Source of the DNA: Buddleja alternifolia
Lineage: Eukaryota > Streptophyta > Magnoliopsida > Lamiales > Scrophulariaceae
DNA: 64,000 nucleotides
Assembly (NCBI GenBank): GCA_019426215.1
Contig: CM033404.1
Location: forward strand, 4,588,001-4,652,000
Reading direction: 5' to 3'
Numbering within the stretch: position 1 is the stretch's first letter; every line of letters starts with the position of its first letter. Position numbers and translations under genes: made by a program. Positions 1 through 10,398 of the stretch are shown here, in pieces. A model generated the notes under the pieces. It ran no database searches. It saw nothing but the letters and a program-made list of their open reading frames with translations, and had not been told where the DNA came from.

Positions 1-3000
1 CCCCCCCCCAAAGTTCCCTTTTAGTGCCAATAACTTCTTTACATGCTCAAACCATTTGTTTACGACAGGTGTAAGCTCATCATTATTGCATTATTTTTAT
101 AAAAAATTATTGTACCATCTTTTGAGATTGTTTATTACATCCTGTAATGCCAATAACTGTGTGTTTTTCTGGTGTTACGTTTGACAGACCTCTTCTAGAA
201 ATTGGTGTTGCTCTGACACTTCCTTTTTTGTTTTTTCCAGGAAGGAGAATTTGACTTAGATATGACTTACATCACAGAGAATATTATTGCCATGGGCTTC
301 CCTGCTGGTGATATGAGCTCTGGTTTTTTTGGCTATGTTGAGGTACAAAAACCAATTTATCTTAAATTTGTCACGCTAATTAAGTTGATTGATGCGAATT
401 TGAACTGAATGAGGATTGTGGTTTAGGGATTTTATAGGAACCACATGGAGGAAGTAATCAAGTTCTTTGAAACTTATCACAAGGTAATGGCTGCATTCCA
501 CCATCTGTAAATATCAGTTATACAATCATATTGCAATTGTTACTTAAGTTTTTGTCATTTCATATTGCGATAATGGGATTACTTGTTCATCTAATATATT
601 ACGATCACGCAGGACAAATACAAAGTGTACAACCTTTGTTCTGAAAGATTGTATGACGCATCATTGTTTGAGGGAAAGGTCTGTATATTCTCTACTTTAC
701 CTCATTATGTTCATTAGCCATATTGAATGTTCATAATATGAAAAATGGTGCTTGCTTCTTTGTTTTCTTGTCATTTCCCCTGGTTATTCTTCTGGTACTT
801 CTGAATCTTGCAGCAGCTGCCATTTTTCTCTTTGATCTGATGACGTGGCTTGATATGTTAATTGGTTTAATACCTTTTATTTTTCACACTTTGATGATAT
901 TGGTTCTTTCAAATATTCGGTCTTCCTCTTTTCGCAACAACATCCTCGCTTTCTCTTTCTTCCTTTTTTCCATTAATTCCATGAATGTGTGTTTTTAAAC
1001 CGGCTTTTTGAAGGGGATGGAGTTGCAGAAAGTTTACTAACTTTTTGTGTACTGAGAGTAACTTACTCTACCCTAGGCTTGGGGAAGTGCTGGGATGTAC
1101 TCAGTCATCTCTTTATGCAACTGCGTCCTCGCCTTCTCTTTCTTCCGTTTTTTCTAATTGACTCTATGAGAATATTTTTCAAATGGCCATGTGAAGGGGA
1201 TAGAGTTGCAGCAAGTTTGCTGCTTTTGATAATAACTTACTCTGTCCTAGGCTCAAGAAAGTGCTAGGACATAGAAGTGGTTCATATGATGGTGCTATTG
1301 CATCGGACTCTATTTAATCCTTGGTTTATTGAAATGTGAATAGTTAAAAAAAATAAAATCTAGCTGATGTATTTAATATATTTCTCTAAGCTTCTCAAAC
1401 TTTGTTGAGAACATGCTGTTCTAATGTTGTTTGCTCCATATTTTGGTATGCCAGTGTATCTATACCCAAGTCAAATGCTGTCATGACTCATGACTCACGA
1501 CTCACAAACAGATATTGAATGCAGTCATTAGTTTTAGCTTAGAATGACTTAAATGCATTTTAGCTGTATAAAACAATCCCCATGCTGTGAATGAATTTCC
1601 TTTTGGAGGATGAAAGAGGGTGCTTATTTTATTCAACGTACTTATGTTGGCAATTTATCTGGCATCAAATTGAGAGTCTGGCAAAGTTCGAAGCTGGCAG
1701 GTATATGTCTTAAAATTATGTTATTGCCATGTGAAGATGATATCTTTTGTCTGTCCTCTTTCTACAGGTGGCTAGTTTTCCATTTGATGACCATAATTGC
1801 CCTCCTATTCAACTCATCATATCATTTTGCCGAAGTGCATATTCCTGGTTGAAGGAAGATATTGAAAATGTTGTGGTTGTGCATTGTAAAGCAGGAATGG
1901 CTAGAACTGGGTTGATGATCTCTAGTCTTCTTTTGTATCTGAAGGTAAATGGAACATGAGTGTCTTGGAATGCTCCAAGGCTATTGGTAACTAAAAATAA
2001 TGTAAAGGTCATTTACTAGGGAATGTAGTTCGATGTTTACAATCTAATTGCATCATTTTGCTACTCTGTAGTTCTTTCCCACGGCTGAGGAATCAATTGA
2101 TTATTACAATCAGAAAAGGTGTATTGACGGAAAAGGGCTTGTTTTGCCTAGTCAGATTGTGAGTCCAGTCTTTTTTATTCTGTATTTGAGAACTTCACTA
2201 AGCTACTTAAGACCTTCTGACATCTGAGTTCTTTGCATGCAGAGATATGTGAAATATTTCGAACGCACTTTGGCATATTTCAATGGAGAAAACCAGCCAG
2301 GTCGTAGGTGTGTATTGTTTAGGATTTATATTTTGATTTGGGACTTCTGCATTTTGGTCCAAGGAAATTCGTGTTTAACTTTGAGAACATTAGTCTTTCT
2401 TATCGTATATTATGTGAAAGCTGTTTTTGGGTTAGATGAGGTATGTCAAAAGATTCTCACCTATGTATGTTACATTGTTGATATCTTACTGAATTGCTTC
2501 ATGCAGGTGCATGCTTAGAGGATTTCGGCTGCACAGATGCCCATACTGGATCAGGCCTTCCATTACAGTCTCTGATCATAATGGTAACTTCAATTCTGGC
2601 AATCAACCCCTTTCTTTAGCCACAAGTCTATTTCATTTGGTTTTATGTAACTTTATAATCTCAACATACATCACTTTGAACTATGGAGTAGGCCTTCCAT
2701 TATGGTCTCAGATCATAATGGTGACTTCAATTTCTGGCAATCAACCCATTTTGTTAGCATAAATTTATTTCATTTGTTTTTTTGTAACTTTATAATCAAG
2801 ACATACATCACCTTGAACTATGTATCATGTGTTTCTAATGAGACACATGATGCATAGTTCAATCTCTAAACTTATGCATTCTGTTCCGTAGGTGTGCTCT
2901 TTTCGACAAAAAAGCATCCAAGAACCAAGGATTTGTCGGTATGTTATCCTTCTTGCAATCAATGTCTTTCAATGAACTAACAATTTATTGAAGTTACTAA

Positions 3001-4560
3001 TGAAGTGCTTAGGAAGCTTCATGGCATCCTTTTCGGCTACGTGGACCTGTTGTATAACAATATGGAATCATTAAGAATGGTCATCGGCTCTGGGTTGGAA
3101 TATCAATTTTACAATTTAATAAATGGAACACGCTTCCGTAAATTCATCAGTTAAGCAAACAGTTCTGAGAAAATGGATTTGTTGCAACTTTTTGACATTG
3201 AATGGCGGGTGAATTAGAATATATCTAGAAATTGGAAATTTAAAGGTCTACACATGTTAATTTGATTCCGTTTCTGCAGCCTGAAGATTTTTGGTTCAGT
3301 GCACCAAAGAAAGGGATAATGGTATTTGCACTTCCCGGGGAGCCTGGCCTGACAGAGTTAGCTGGCGATTTCAAAGTCCATTTTCATGATCGACAAGGAG
3401 ACTTCTATTGGTATACCTGATATTTTTTTTATTAGCACCTGATATTTTTTTCATTAGCACATCTTCTCCCTTCTCTATGCAAACCTGGGCAAGAATGGAG
3501 GAGATGATATTGGCTTCTAGCAGTGTCATTTATACTATTTTGTGGTTTTCTTGATTTCCAGTTGGTTGAACACAACAATGATTGAAAACAGAAAAGTTCT
3601 GAACACAAGCGACCTCGATGGGTTCGACAAGGTAAAACTTCACATTTTCTGGGTTAAGTAATGCTTAGGCCAATGAGACCTGTGTAGTGAGGTTGGGTCC
3701 AGCTTTGAGCCCCATGTAATGGGTGGCTTATTTATCACTTACGTTTAGATTTTTTATCTTATTTCAAAGTAAATTACAAAGCCACCCCCTTTGTGACACC
3801 ATAATTACGAAAAATACCCCGATATTTGAGAATTTATCATAACCTCCATTGTACAATTTCATCCCCTTCTGTAAAAATAGATTACAATTTCATATCTTCG
3901 AGTTGACAAGATCTACAGGGTGCCTATGTAATTTGTCAAACCTCAGTGGGCTTGTAGTAACTATCAGTGAGGAGATTTACATATAGTACCCTGTACCCCC
4001 GATCTTATATGGGTCTAACACCATGTAAATTTTTGTGGGAAGTATAATTCAATGATTTATCATCGACTACTTCAATGCAGAGAAAACTGCCATCCGCGGG
4101 CTTTCAAGTTGAAGTTGTGCTTGTGGATTACGATAATGTCGCTGTTTCAGCAACGCCTCCAGCAGTAACTACCACTAGCGAATCTGTCCAAAACTCGAAT
4201 GCAAATACAGCTTCAACTCCCGGTCCTGCTCCAGCCGAGGAATCTGCACCTTCAAATAACTCAAAGAAAGACCAGGAAACTGATGAGTTCTCTGACAATG
4301 AGGGTGAGGAAACTGCATCTTCAAAATCTGGGCAAACCGATAACAAAACTGTTGATTCAAATCAAATTACAAATCTGACACGTAAAACAGAGCAAATGTC
4401 TTTAGCAACTCCTGGTTCAGCAAATACTGAAGTAAAGAAGGAAGCTGTTGGAGGAACTGAAGTGTCCAACTCGGTTGGAGAGGTAAGTGAGTTTAAGGCA
4501 ATGGCTGCTGATGCTTCGATTTTTTCATTTGGAGATGATGATGATTATGAAAGTGAGTAA
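1..4560 (+). CDS. PTEN2: PTEN2-like phosphatase (lipid/dual-specificity), 5' partial
   Basis: Exons read at 241-342, 427-483, 613-678, 1768-1944, 2072-2158, 2243-2307, 2507-2583, 2892-2938, 3280-3410, 3562-3631 and 4081-4560 (TAA stop). All junctions are GT-AG, phases agree, and about 452 residues are visible. Exon 4 carries the phosphatase signature HCKAGMARTG (CX5R; catalytic Cys and Arg) just after FPFDDHN, the WPD-like loop position. Human PTEN has HCKAGKGRTG, and the M-A variant fits the plant PTEN2 class. Exons 5-10 match the PTEN C2 domain order (YVKYFERTL, CMLRGFRLHRCPYWIRP, PEDFWF). The last exon is a low-complexity Ser/Thr/Glu tail ending in an acidic FGDDDDYESE. Plant PTEN2 proteins are about 600 residues with a long N-terminal extension, so roughly 150 residues lie left of the window. 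Known family role: 3-phosphatase on phosphoinositides, and phosphatidic acid binding. Positions 1-240 are intron. Confidence 0.93.
679..1767 (+). other. PTEN2-like intron 3 with an internal duplication
   Basis: This 1.09 kb intron has an imperfect direct duplication. About 934-1116 resembles about 1117-1290, sharing blocks such as TCCTCGC...TTCTCTTTCTTCC, GAAGGGGAT-GAGTTGCAG and CCTAGGCT...AAGTGCT, with a period near 183 bp. Short open frames here (for example 723-998) are intronic and not conserved. Confidence 0.6.
2553..2826 (+). repeat. Tandem duplication covering the end of exon 7 and intron 7
   Basis: The last ~30 bp of PTEN exon 7 plus the following intron (2553-2689) is repeated immediately downstream (2690-2826), period 137 bp, with only scattered differences. 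The second copy keeps the exon-end sequence AGGCCTTCCATTA and a donor-like GGTGAC in place of GGTAAC. It has no obvious acceptor of its own, so it is most likely an inert pseudo-exon. Confidence 0.8.
2815..2860. repeat. 18 bp inverted repeat in intron 7
   Basis: Arms 2815-2832 and 2843-2860 are complementary over 18 bp with one G-T type mismatch and a 10 nt loop (GAACTATG...CATAGTTC). It begins at the end of the second copy of the 137 bp duplication. Confidence 0.75.
3768..3990. repeat. Dispersed 'AAATTACA...ACCCC' repeat, copy in PTEN intron 10
   Basis: The segment starts GTAAATTACAAAGCCACCCC and contains ATAATTACGAAAAATACCCC. The same pattern of AATTACA spaced with short CCCC tracts recurs near 9780, 16347 (SRC2 intron 6), 41270, 48585, 50380 and 56270. 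It looks like a short interspersed or MITE-type family; no clean target duplication was seen. Confidence 0.6.
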
Positions 4561-4999
4561 GTGAGTGAGGCGTCGATGATTATGGAAGACCTTGTACATA
4601 TATGGTTGTGAATATTCACAAGTCAAGTCCCGTGGATGCATTTGATTTCATTTATTTGATAATAAATTATGGTGTTTGTTTGGATATGGTGAGTTTGATG
4701 ATGGTTGTTCAACAATTATGTGTATTTTCATTCACCAATATGATATTGTGAGGTAATGTAATATTATGGAGTACTTTTCTTTTAAACTGATTCAGGATCG
4801 TATGTTCTAATTTGATGTTTCATCTCATATCAGAAATGCCTGTGTGTTATAGTTGCATCATTTTTCAGAGTTAAAGACTATTGACGTGAAGTAGTCAGTG
4901 CTAAAAACTAATTATAAAGAAACAAAGACCTTGTCTAGTTTGCAATAAATTATGCTCTTCTATTCAGCTATTTGGTTCTCAAATATCAATCAAATTTTC

Positions 5000-5038
<39 letters not shown>

Positions 5039-5140
5039 CCCTATGATTTAATTTTATGAAGCTAGACATAAATGGATGCCTTTTGGTATATTTTTAACAT
5101 CTCGCTATTTATTTCATTTTTTGGTCTAAAGTCTAAACCA
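4561..5140. other. PTEN2-like 3' UTR and flank with an (ATT)n microsatellite
   Basis: An AATAAA-type signal occurs near 4660 (GATAATAAATTATGG), suggesting a 3' UTR of about 100-130 bases. A perfect (ATT)n run lies at about 4999-5037. Nothing coding is seen. Confidence 0.6.
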
Positions 5141-5144
5141 CAAG

Positions 5145-5300
5145 TATCCCTTAATCACATTGGGTCAAAGCAATTCTGTTTGCACCAGGTCGGCTCACAA
5201 AGGGGTAAAGTGCTCCCAACAAGTAGAACTTAATCAACAAAGAATTGAACACTAAACCTTTGCTTAAGGTGGAGAGTGTCGAACCATTTACACCAACCAC
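5145..5300 (-). mobile_element. tRNA-derived SINE-like element
   Basis: On the - strand a box A match TGGTGTAAATGG (complement of 5284-5295) is followed 33 nt later by a box B match GTTCAATTC (complement of 5242-5250). These fit TRGYNNARNNGG and GWTCRANNC at tRNA-like spacing. No cloverleaf tRNA can be drawn and the 3' tail is not clear, so SINE-like is the best reading. Ends are approximate. Confidence 0.5.
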
Positions 5301-6175
5301 TTGGTTTGTAACAAAAGATTAAAATATATAGGACCCGTGTCTTGGGTTGAACCAATCCAATGTATCAAGGGTATTAAGAGTCGGTATCAATGTAGATTTC
5401 GAAACAGTAAATTTAGGGAAATTTCAATGAAAATTTTGAGAATATATGAAATTTTGATTTCGATTCTAGAAAAATCTTGAAAATTCATAAAAATAATTGG
5501 ATATTTTAAATGAAACTTTGAATATCTTTAATAAATTGTTTACATTAATACTATCATATATGAGAAATATATATAGTAAGTTTTATTAATTACGGAAATA
5601 TTAAATAATTTGAATTTTATAGTAAAATAATGATTGGATCTCATAAGAACATCATTAAAGTAAAAAAATATATACAATTTTGAGAAGATATATCTTTCGA
5701 AACCATATGTGCAATTTTTAGGAGGATCAAATAGGTGTGGTTCCAAATAAACAACAAATATATTTAAAATCAACTTTTACATAATATAATTAAATATAAT
5801 ATTTAAATAAATTATGAATAATTCAATATAATTTTAAATTACGGAAAATTTGAGGTTTCGATGAAAATATCAAGAAATTTTGGGTTTTGGTTGAAATATC
5901 GGTGGATATTTTTTTAAAAAAAGTTAATATTATTTGAATTTCATAGAATTTTGAGTTTCGGTCAAAATTTTAGTGAATATTTTGTAATTTCGAATTGAAA
6001 TTGAGATTTCGATCGGAATTTTGGCATTGCAATGAAAATTTGAGACCATGAATGTATCATTCAATAGACAGTACTTCTTCTCTTGACCTTATCTTTATAG
6101 TTACTAGTGTGTAACCCGTGCTATGCATGGCCTAAATTAATTTAACTATAACTTAAAAAAGTATATAATTCTGAT
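5301..6175. other. Intergenic, AT-rich degenerate repeats
   Basis: AT-rich sequence with loosely repeated TCGAAATTTTG / GAAATTTCAATGAAAAT type words from about 5390 to 6040. No gene seen. Confidence 0.4.
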
Positions 6176-6181
6176 ATAAAA

Positions 6182-6309
6182 AATGGGAGTTGATATTGGC
6201 ACTCCAAAAATTACTACTGGAGCTCCATTTTTCATTATTTTTAGAAAGAAATTTGTATTGAATAGTGGAGTGCTAATAACACTTTTGGAGTGCTAATATC
6301 ATTTACCAT
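6182..6309. mobile_element. Small MITE with terminal inverted repeats
   Basis: About 128 bp. The left end (GGGAGTTGATATTGGCACTCC) and the reverse complement of the right end (GGTAAATGATATTAGCACTCC) match over ~22 of 27 bp. The flanks share ATAAAAAAT on both sides, a possible target duplication. Confidence 0.55.
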
Positions 6310-6885
6310 AAAAAATATGCAAAGACTCTTTTCGTCAATTTTTCTGCCACCCGTTTCTAAAAAGAATTTAATCTGTTAAGTACGAAATAAATACAAAGCA
6401 CATTGATAATCCGTACGGCCATCTAACTGAATATCACAACTTAAATGTGTTTCAAAGGTAGCACACATTTTGTATCTCGTTAAGTCGTTCCAATCAATTT
6501 TGATGCTCATCAACTTCTTTAACTGTACCTAGTCTTGTAAATATTGTAGCTTCGTTAACTCCATTTCACACCAAGGCACATGTTAAATAGACACAAATAA
6601 TTTAATTTCATTAATATCCCCGAAATCAATCGCACAATATATACAGGGAAAAAACATTACATTCCTTGAAAATGACATCCAACCTACTTGGATTTTGTTC
6701 ATCTACTTCAATTGAAAAGCTATATCATGGATGGAGATCGTAAATTACGAAAAGTTCCATTGTTCCACCAACTAAATTAGGTCGAACAAAAATAAAGTAG
6801 GAATTAAATACAATAAAATCTTGCTCCACGAAAGTTGATTTGTACCTTGCCAACCCTGTGATTTGCCTGTCGAGTGCCGGTAGCT
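6310..6885. other. Intergenic, no feature recognised
   Basis: AT-rich sequence between the small MITE and the ACAC/GTGT inverted repeat. No coding exon, RNA gene or clear repeat was recognised. Confidence 0.4.
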
Positions 6886-6889
6886 AAAA

Positions 6890-7536
6890 TTTTTTTACAC
6901 ATATTTACACACATTGGACACTTCTTACACGCATAACACACATACTACACTTTTTTACACACACTACACATTTTTTGCACATATTTTACACACGCTACAC
7001 ACATTGCACACTTCTTATACACACAACACACTGCATATTTTTATATACATTTTACACACTGCGAGCTACATATTTTTTACATATATTTTACACACACTGC
7101 ACACTTCTTACATGCACAACACACTTTTTACACACACAACAAACATCTACACAAAATGCACACTTTATATACACACTACATACATTTACAAATACAATGT
7201 ATTCAATGTTTGTAAAAAATGTGTAATATGTGCAGAAAGTATATAGTGTATATAAAATATGTGTTTTGTATGTGTGAATGTGTGCAGTGTGTATAAAAAG
7301 TGTGTATCGTGTATGAAAATATGTGGTGTGTGTAAAATATGTGATCTATTTGTGTAAATATATGCAGTGTGTGTAAAAAATATGCTCTGAATGTGTAAAT
7401 GTGTGCAGTGTGTGTAAATTAGGTGCTCTGTATGTGTAAAAAGTAGCATTGTGTGTAAAAGGTGTGCATTATGTGTAAAAAGTGTGTAATGTGTGTAAAA
7501 AATATGTTGTGTGTGTAAAAAGTGTGTTGTGTATGT
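6890..7536. repeat. ~650 bp low-complexity inverted repeat (ACAC arm / GTGT arm)
   Basis: From 6890 to about 7200 the + strand is a degenerate array of TTTTTACACACAYTGCACAC-like units. From about 7205 to 7536 it is the complementary type (GTGTGCAGTGTGTGTAAAAA). The two halves form an imperfect palindrome centred near 7200. Open frames of Thr/His/Tyr-rich low complexity on both strands are by-products. Confidence 0.8.
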
Positions 7537-7720
7537 AGGGGTGTTCATCGGTCAGTTTTTTAACCGAACCGAAAAATAATTTTCGGTTAACCAAAATTTT
7601 GGTTTTCTGAAAATGTGGACCGAAAATCGAACCGAACAGGTTCGGTTTGGTTCGTTTAAAAAACCGATCAGGTTAAAAAACTGACCAGGTTCGGTTGAAA
7701 TTCCCATGTTCAAATCCATC
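7537..7720. mobile_element. One end of a hAT-like non-autonomous element
   Basis: The sequence starts TAGGGGTGTTCATCGGTCAG and continues with alternating AACCGAACC / GGTTCGGTT subterminal motifs, the style of plant hAT MITE ends (compare 17516-18280). No matching opposite end or target duplication was found, so it appears truncated. Confidence 0.45.
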
Positions 7721-9296
7721 AATCCAAACACAACCTAAGATGAAACAGAAGAAATGCACAATACGAAATCATAGATAAAATTCAAAAAGTGGACGAAAAA
7801 TGAGAATAATATGAACAAATTAGGAAAATAGAATAGACTCAATTTTCTTTCACCACTTCGCTTTCTGGTTCAGAACAATGAAAGTGAAGAGTTCCCTTCT
7901 TCAATAAGAATTAAGGCGTGGACAGGGTAATATATGGGAGGAAACCATGAACGAAAAATCTCCTATTAAAAGGATAATTGAGAATCATAAAAAGAGTTTT
8001 CTATTTTTCTTGCTAAAGTTTACGTGTAAATTCACACCATTCTGAAGAGTCTCAAGTTGGCATGGGACAGAAAAATTCATAATATCATAAAATCATTCAT
8101 AAAATTCATATTAGAAACATATTCTTTCTATGGTTCATATCCTGCATATATCTGATTGAAGGGTTTCATCTCCAAATGAGAGCAAGATTTCATATTTTAA
8201 TGGAAAATGAGAATACTATTGTTAAAAATACCAATTACAATGACGACCTTAGAAAACCAACTTTGCATGGGGTGGCAGACCTTCAATTGAACTAATGCCT
8301 CATTACCTGTGAAAAATACAATGAGTTAGTTTAGTAATCTAAGTAAGACATTAATCTTAAAATATATAGAAGATCATGTAATAGTTAAAAATCAAAATCT
8401 TTAAACAATCATAGTTCCATAACCTAATAGTAACGATTTTAATCCATATTAAATAAATTACAAAAAGCCCCATATAAAAATTAGAACAATTACCAATACA
8501 AAATATCTATATATATATTTCACTGGAGATATATGAAACAAAAAATTTAGATTTTACTTCATTAGACATCCATAAATTGTATTGATCAAGAAATCCCCTG
8601 CATGCCCGCATCATATCAGATTGAAAACTTAACCAACAAAGTGGATATTTAATGAGTAAATAATCAATAATTAAATGAAGAAGGTGAATAGAAAAATAAA
8701 GGAAAATGTTACCTGAAACCACAAAGAGGCTATAATCAAAACATATGTACAAAATTTTTTTTTTTTTGCTTTCGTATGTCCATGCATTAATCTGAAAGGA
8801 TATAGGTATATATGAAGATGCATTCACTCTTATTCCCATTTAAACTATAACAAATTTCAAGAAGTGAAGTGGCTTTGAAAAGATAGAGGTGGATAGATTT
8901 ATTGGTGGTAATTGTTGTTCCCACTTAAATATGATTTCTAACAAAATTCAATATTATCATTAATATCGTCTAGTTTTTGGGATGATTGAAGCAACTTAAT
9001 TGTGTGTCAACTACTACAATAAACCTAAAGAGAATCTGAAATTAGCGAATAAATCAAGACACGTAAGAGAAAAAGTTTTGGTTTTGGAAAATGGAGGGTT
9101 AGTTACTTAGCATGGAAATTAACTTTTTTTATTGGGAATACGGAAATTAATAAAGTCTTATCTATGTCACCATAAATTAAAAGTTCAATATTTAAAATTC
9201 AAATTCGAATAGATTTTTTCATAATAAAATAATTCAAAATTTTAAAAAATTAGGATTTGGTCAGGTCAAAGGACCTCCTTCAAATAATAATAGTGA
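7721..9296. other. Intergenic, no gene recognised
   Basis: AT-rich sequence. On the - strand, short coding-looking stretches with AG/GT borders occur near 8240-8310 and 8565-8640, but no family was recognised and they cannot be linked. No RNA gene or clear element. Confidence 0.35.
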
Positions 9297-9320
9297 TAGA
9301 TAGATAGATAGATAGAATAG

Positions 9321-9470
9321 GGCTAATTCTATGGTACACCCGGATCATTGGAGCCGGTGCCATCATTATCACATATATGTGTTGGGATGATAAAAATCAC
9401 ATATCTCAACACAAATGATTGGTAATAATGGCACCGATTCCAATGGACCGAGTGCACCATAGATTTTTCC
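9321..9470. mobile_element. 150 bp foldback MITE inside a GATA microsatellite
   Basis: The ends are near-complementary (CTATGGTACACCCGGATCATTGG at the left; CCAATGGACCGAGTGCACCATAG at the right) and the whole element folds on itself. Both sides carry GATAGAATAG (9311-9320 and 9471-9480), consistent with a 9-10 bp target duplication within the (GATA)n tract (about 9297-9316 and 9475-9503). Confidence 0.75.
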
Positions 9471-9779
9471 GATAGAATAGATAGATAGATAGATAGATAG
9501 ATTTATTGGTTGACGAGACGACTTTTGGACAATTACCAAAAAAATGTAGCAGAGCTTTTTTGAAAACATGACAAAGAAATTACAATAGAATCCAATAATA
9601 AAAGACTAGGAGCATTCAGCATTGTACCAATTCAATCAATTTGCTCAACCACAGAGAAAAGATATATATATATATATATATAAAAAGACCCACTGGAAAT
9701 TAAACATTTATTTGACATTTATTTTAGACTTAATCCAAACGTTTTCTTTACGCGCTAGTTTCTTGACCGTTTGAGTACG

Positions 9780-9965
9780 GGATAATTACGGATATACCCA
9801 CTCTTATAACGTGTATTTACCAAAAAAATCATATTTTTGAAATTACCAATAACCCCTGAACTAAATTATAGGGCTTTTAACGGTTAAACTCTAAAAAAAT
9901 TTAAATACGGAGCAATTGAAAAAAGTGTAATATATGCTGGAGTATTTATGTGATTTCAAAAATAT
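9780..9965. repeat. Dispersed 'AATTAC...CCC' repeat copy
   Basis: Begins GGGATAATTACGGATATACCC and includes AAATTACCAATAACCCC, matching the family described at 3768-3990. Confidence 0.45.
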
Positions 9966-10104
9966 AAGGGAATGATAAGAGTAATTTTATGTGAGATCGA
10001 GTTTAGTGGTCCGAGTGTTAATTTTATGTCTCTCTCACGCAAATGTGTGAGAATCACACATAATACAACTATATGAAAAATATAGACACTAGAACTATTT
10101 GGGG

Positions 10105-10268
10105 TAATTCTATAGTGGATCGGGAGTGTTGCTCTCGATCCATTTCTTACTACACAAATATTTGGGGTGAGGTGATTTACACAAAGTAGGTGGTTGTGAA
10201 AATCACCCCACTCATTTTGAATGTGTAGTATAAAATAGATTAGAAGCAACACTCCCAATCCATTTTAA
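10105..10268. mobile_element. Foldback MITE
   Basis: The left half (TGGATCGGGAGTGTTGCTCTC ... ACTACACAAAT ... GGGGTGAGGTGATTTACAC) is mirrored by the right half (GTGAAAATCACCCCACTCAT ... TGTGTAGTAT ... GCAACACTCCCAATCCA). It forms a ~160 bp hairpin. No clean target duplication was identified. Confidence 0.65.
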
Positions 10269-10390
10269 AATTTTCGACTATTGAACACAGTCTAACATAA
10301 ATTTTTTCGAATAATCGAGTTACACACGTTACACGTTGGTCGTTGTAGAAATGAAAGGGCCCAGATTCTTCACAATCCACATGTAAAGGC

Positions 10391-10398
10391 TATAAAAG
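10391..10398 (+). promoter_or_regulatory. TATA-like motif left of the 3.3 kb element
   Basis: TATAAAAG occurs ~90 bp left of the element at 10486. If that element inserted into the SRC2-like 5' region, this could be the former SRC2 TATA box; a nearer TATA-like motif exists at 13847-13856. Inference only. Confidence 0.3.

Noticed and set aside
723..1267. Two hydrophobic open frames in the first kilobase
   Set aside because: They lie entirely in PTEN intron 3, overlap the intronic duplication and show no family motif.
6914..7548. Thr/His/Tyr-rich open frames on both strands
   Set aside because: By-products of the ACAC/GTGT low-complexity inverted repeat.
8507..8839. 110-codon open frame on the - strand
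   Set aside because: AT-rich, no motif; a possible short coding-like stretch inside it could not be linked to any family.
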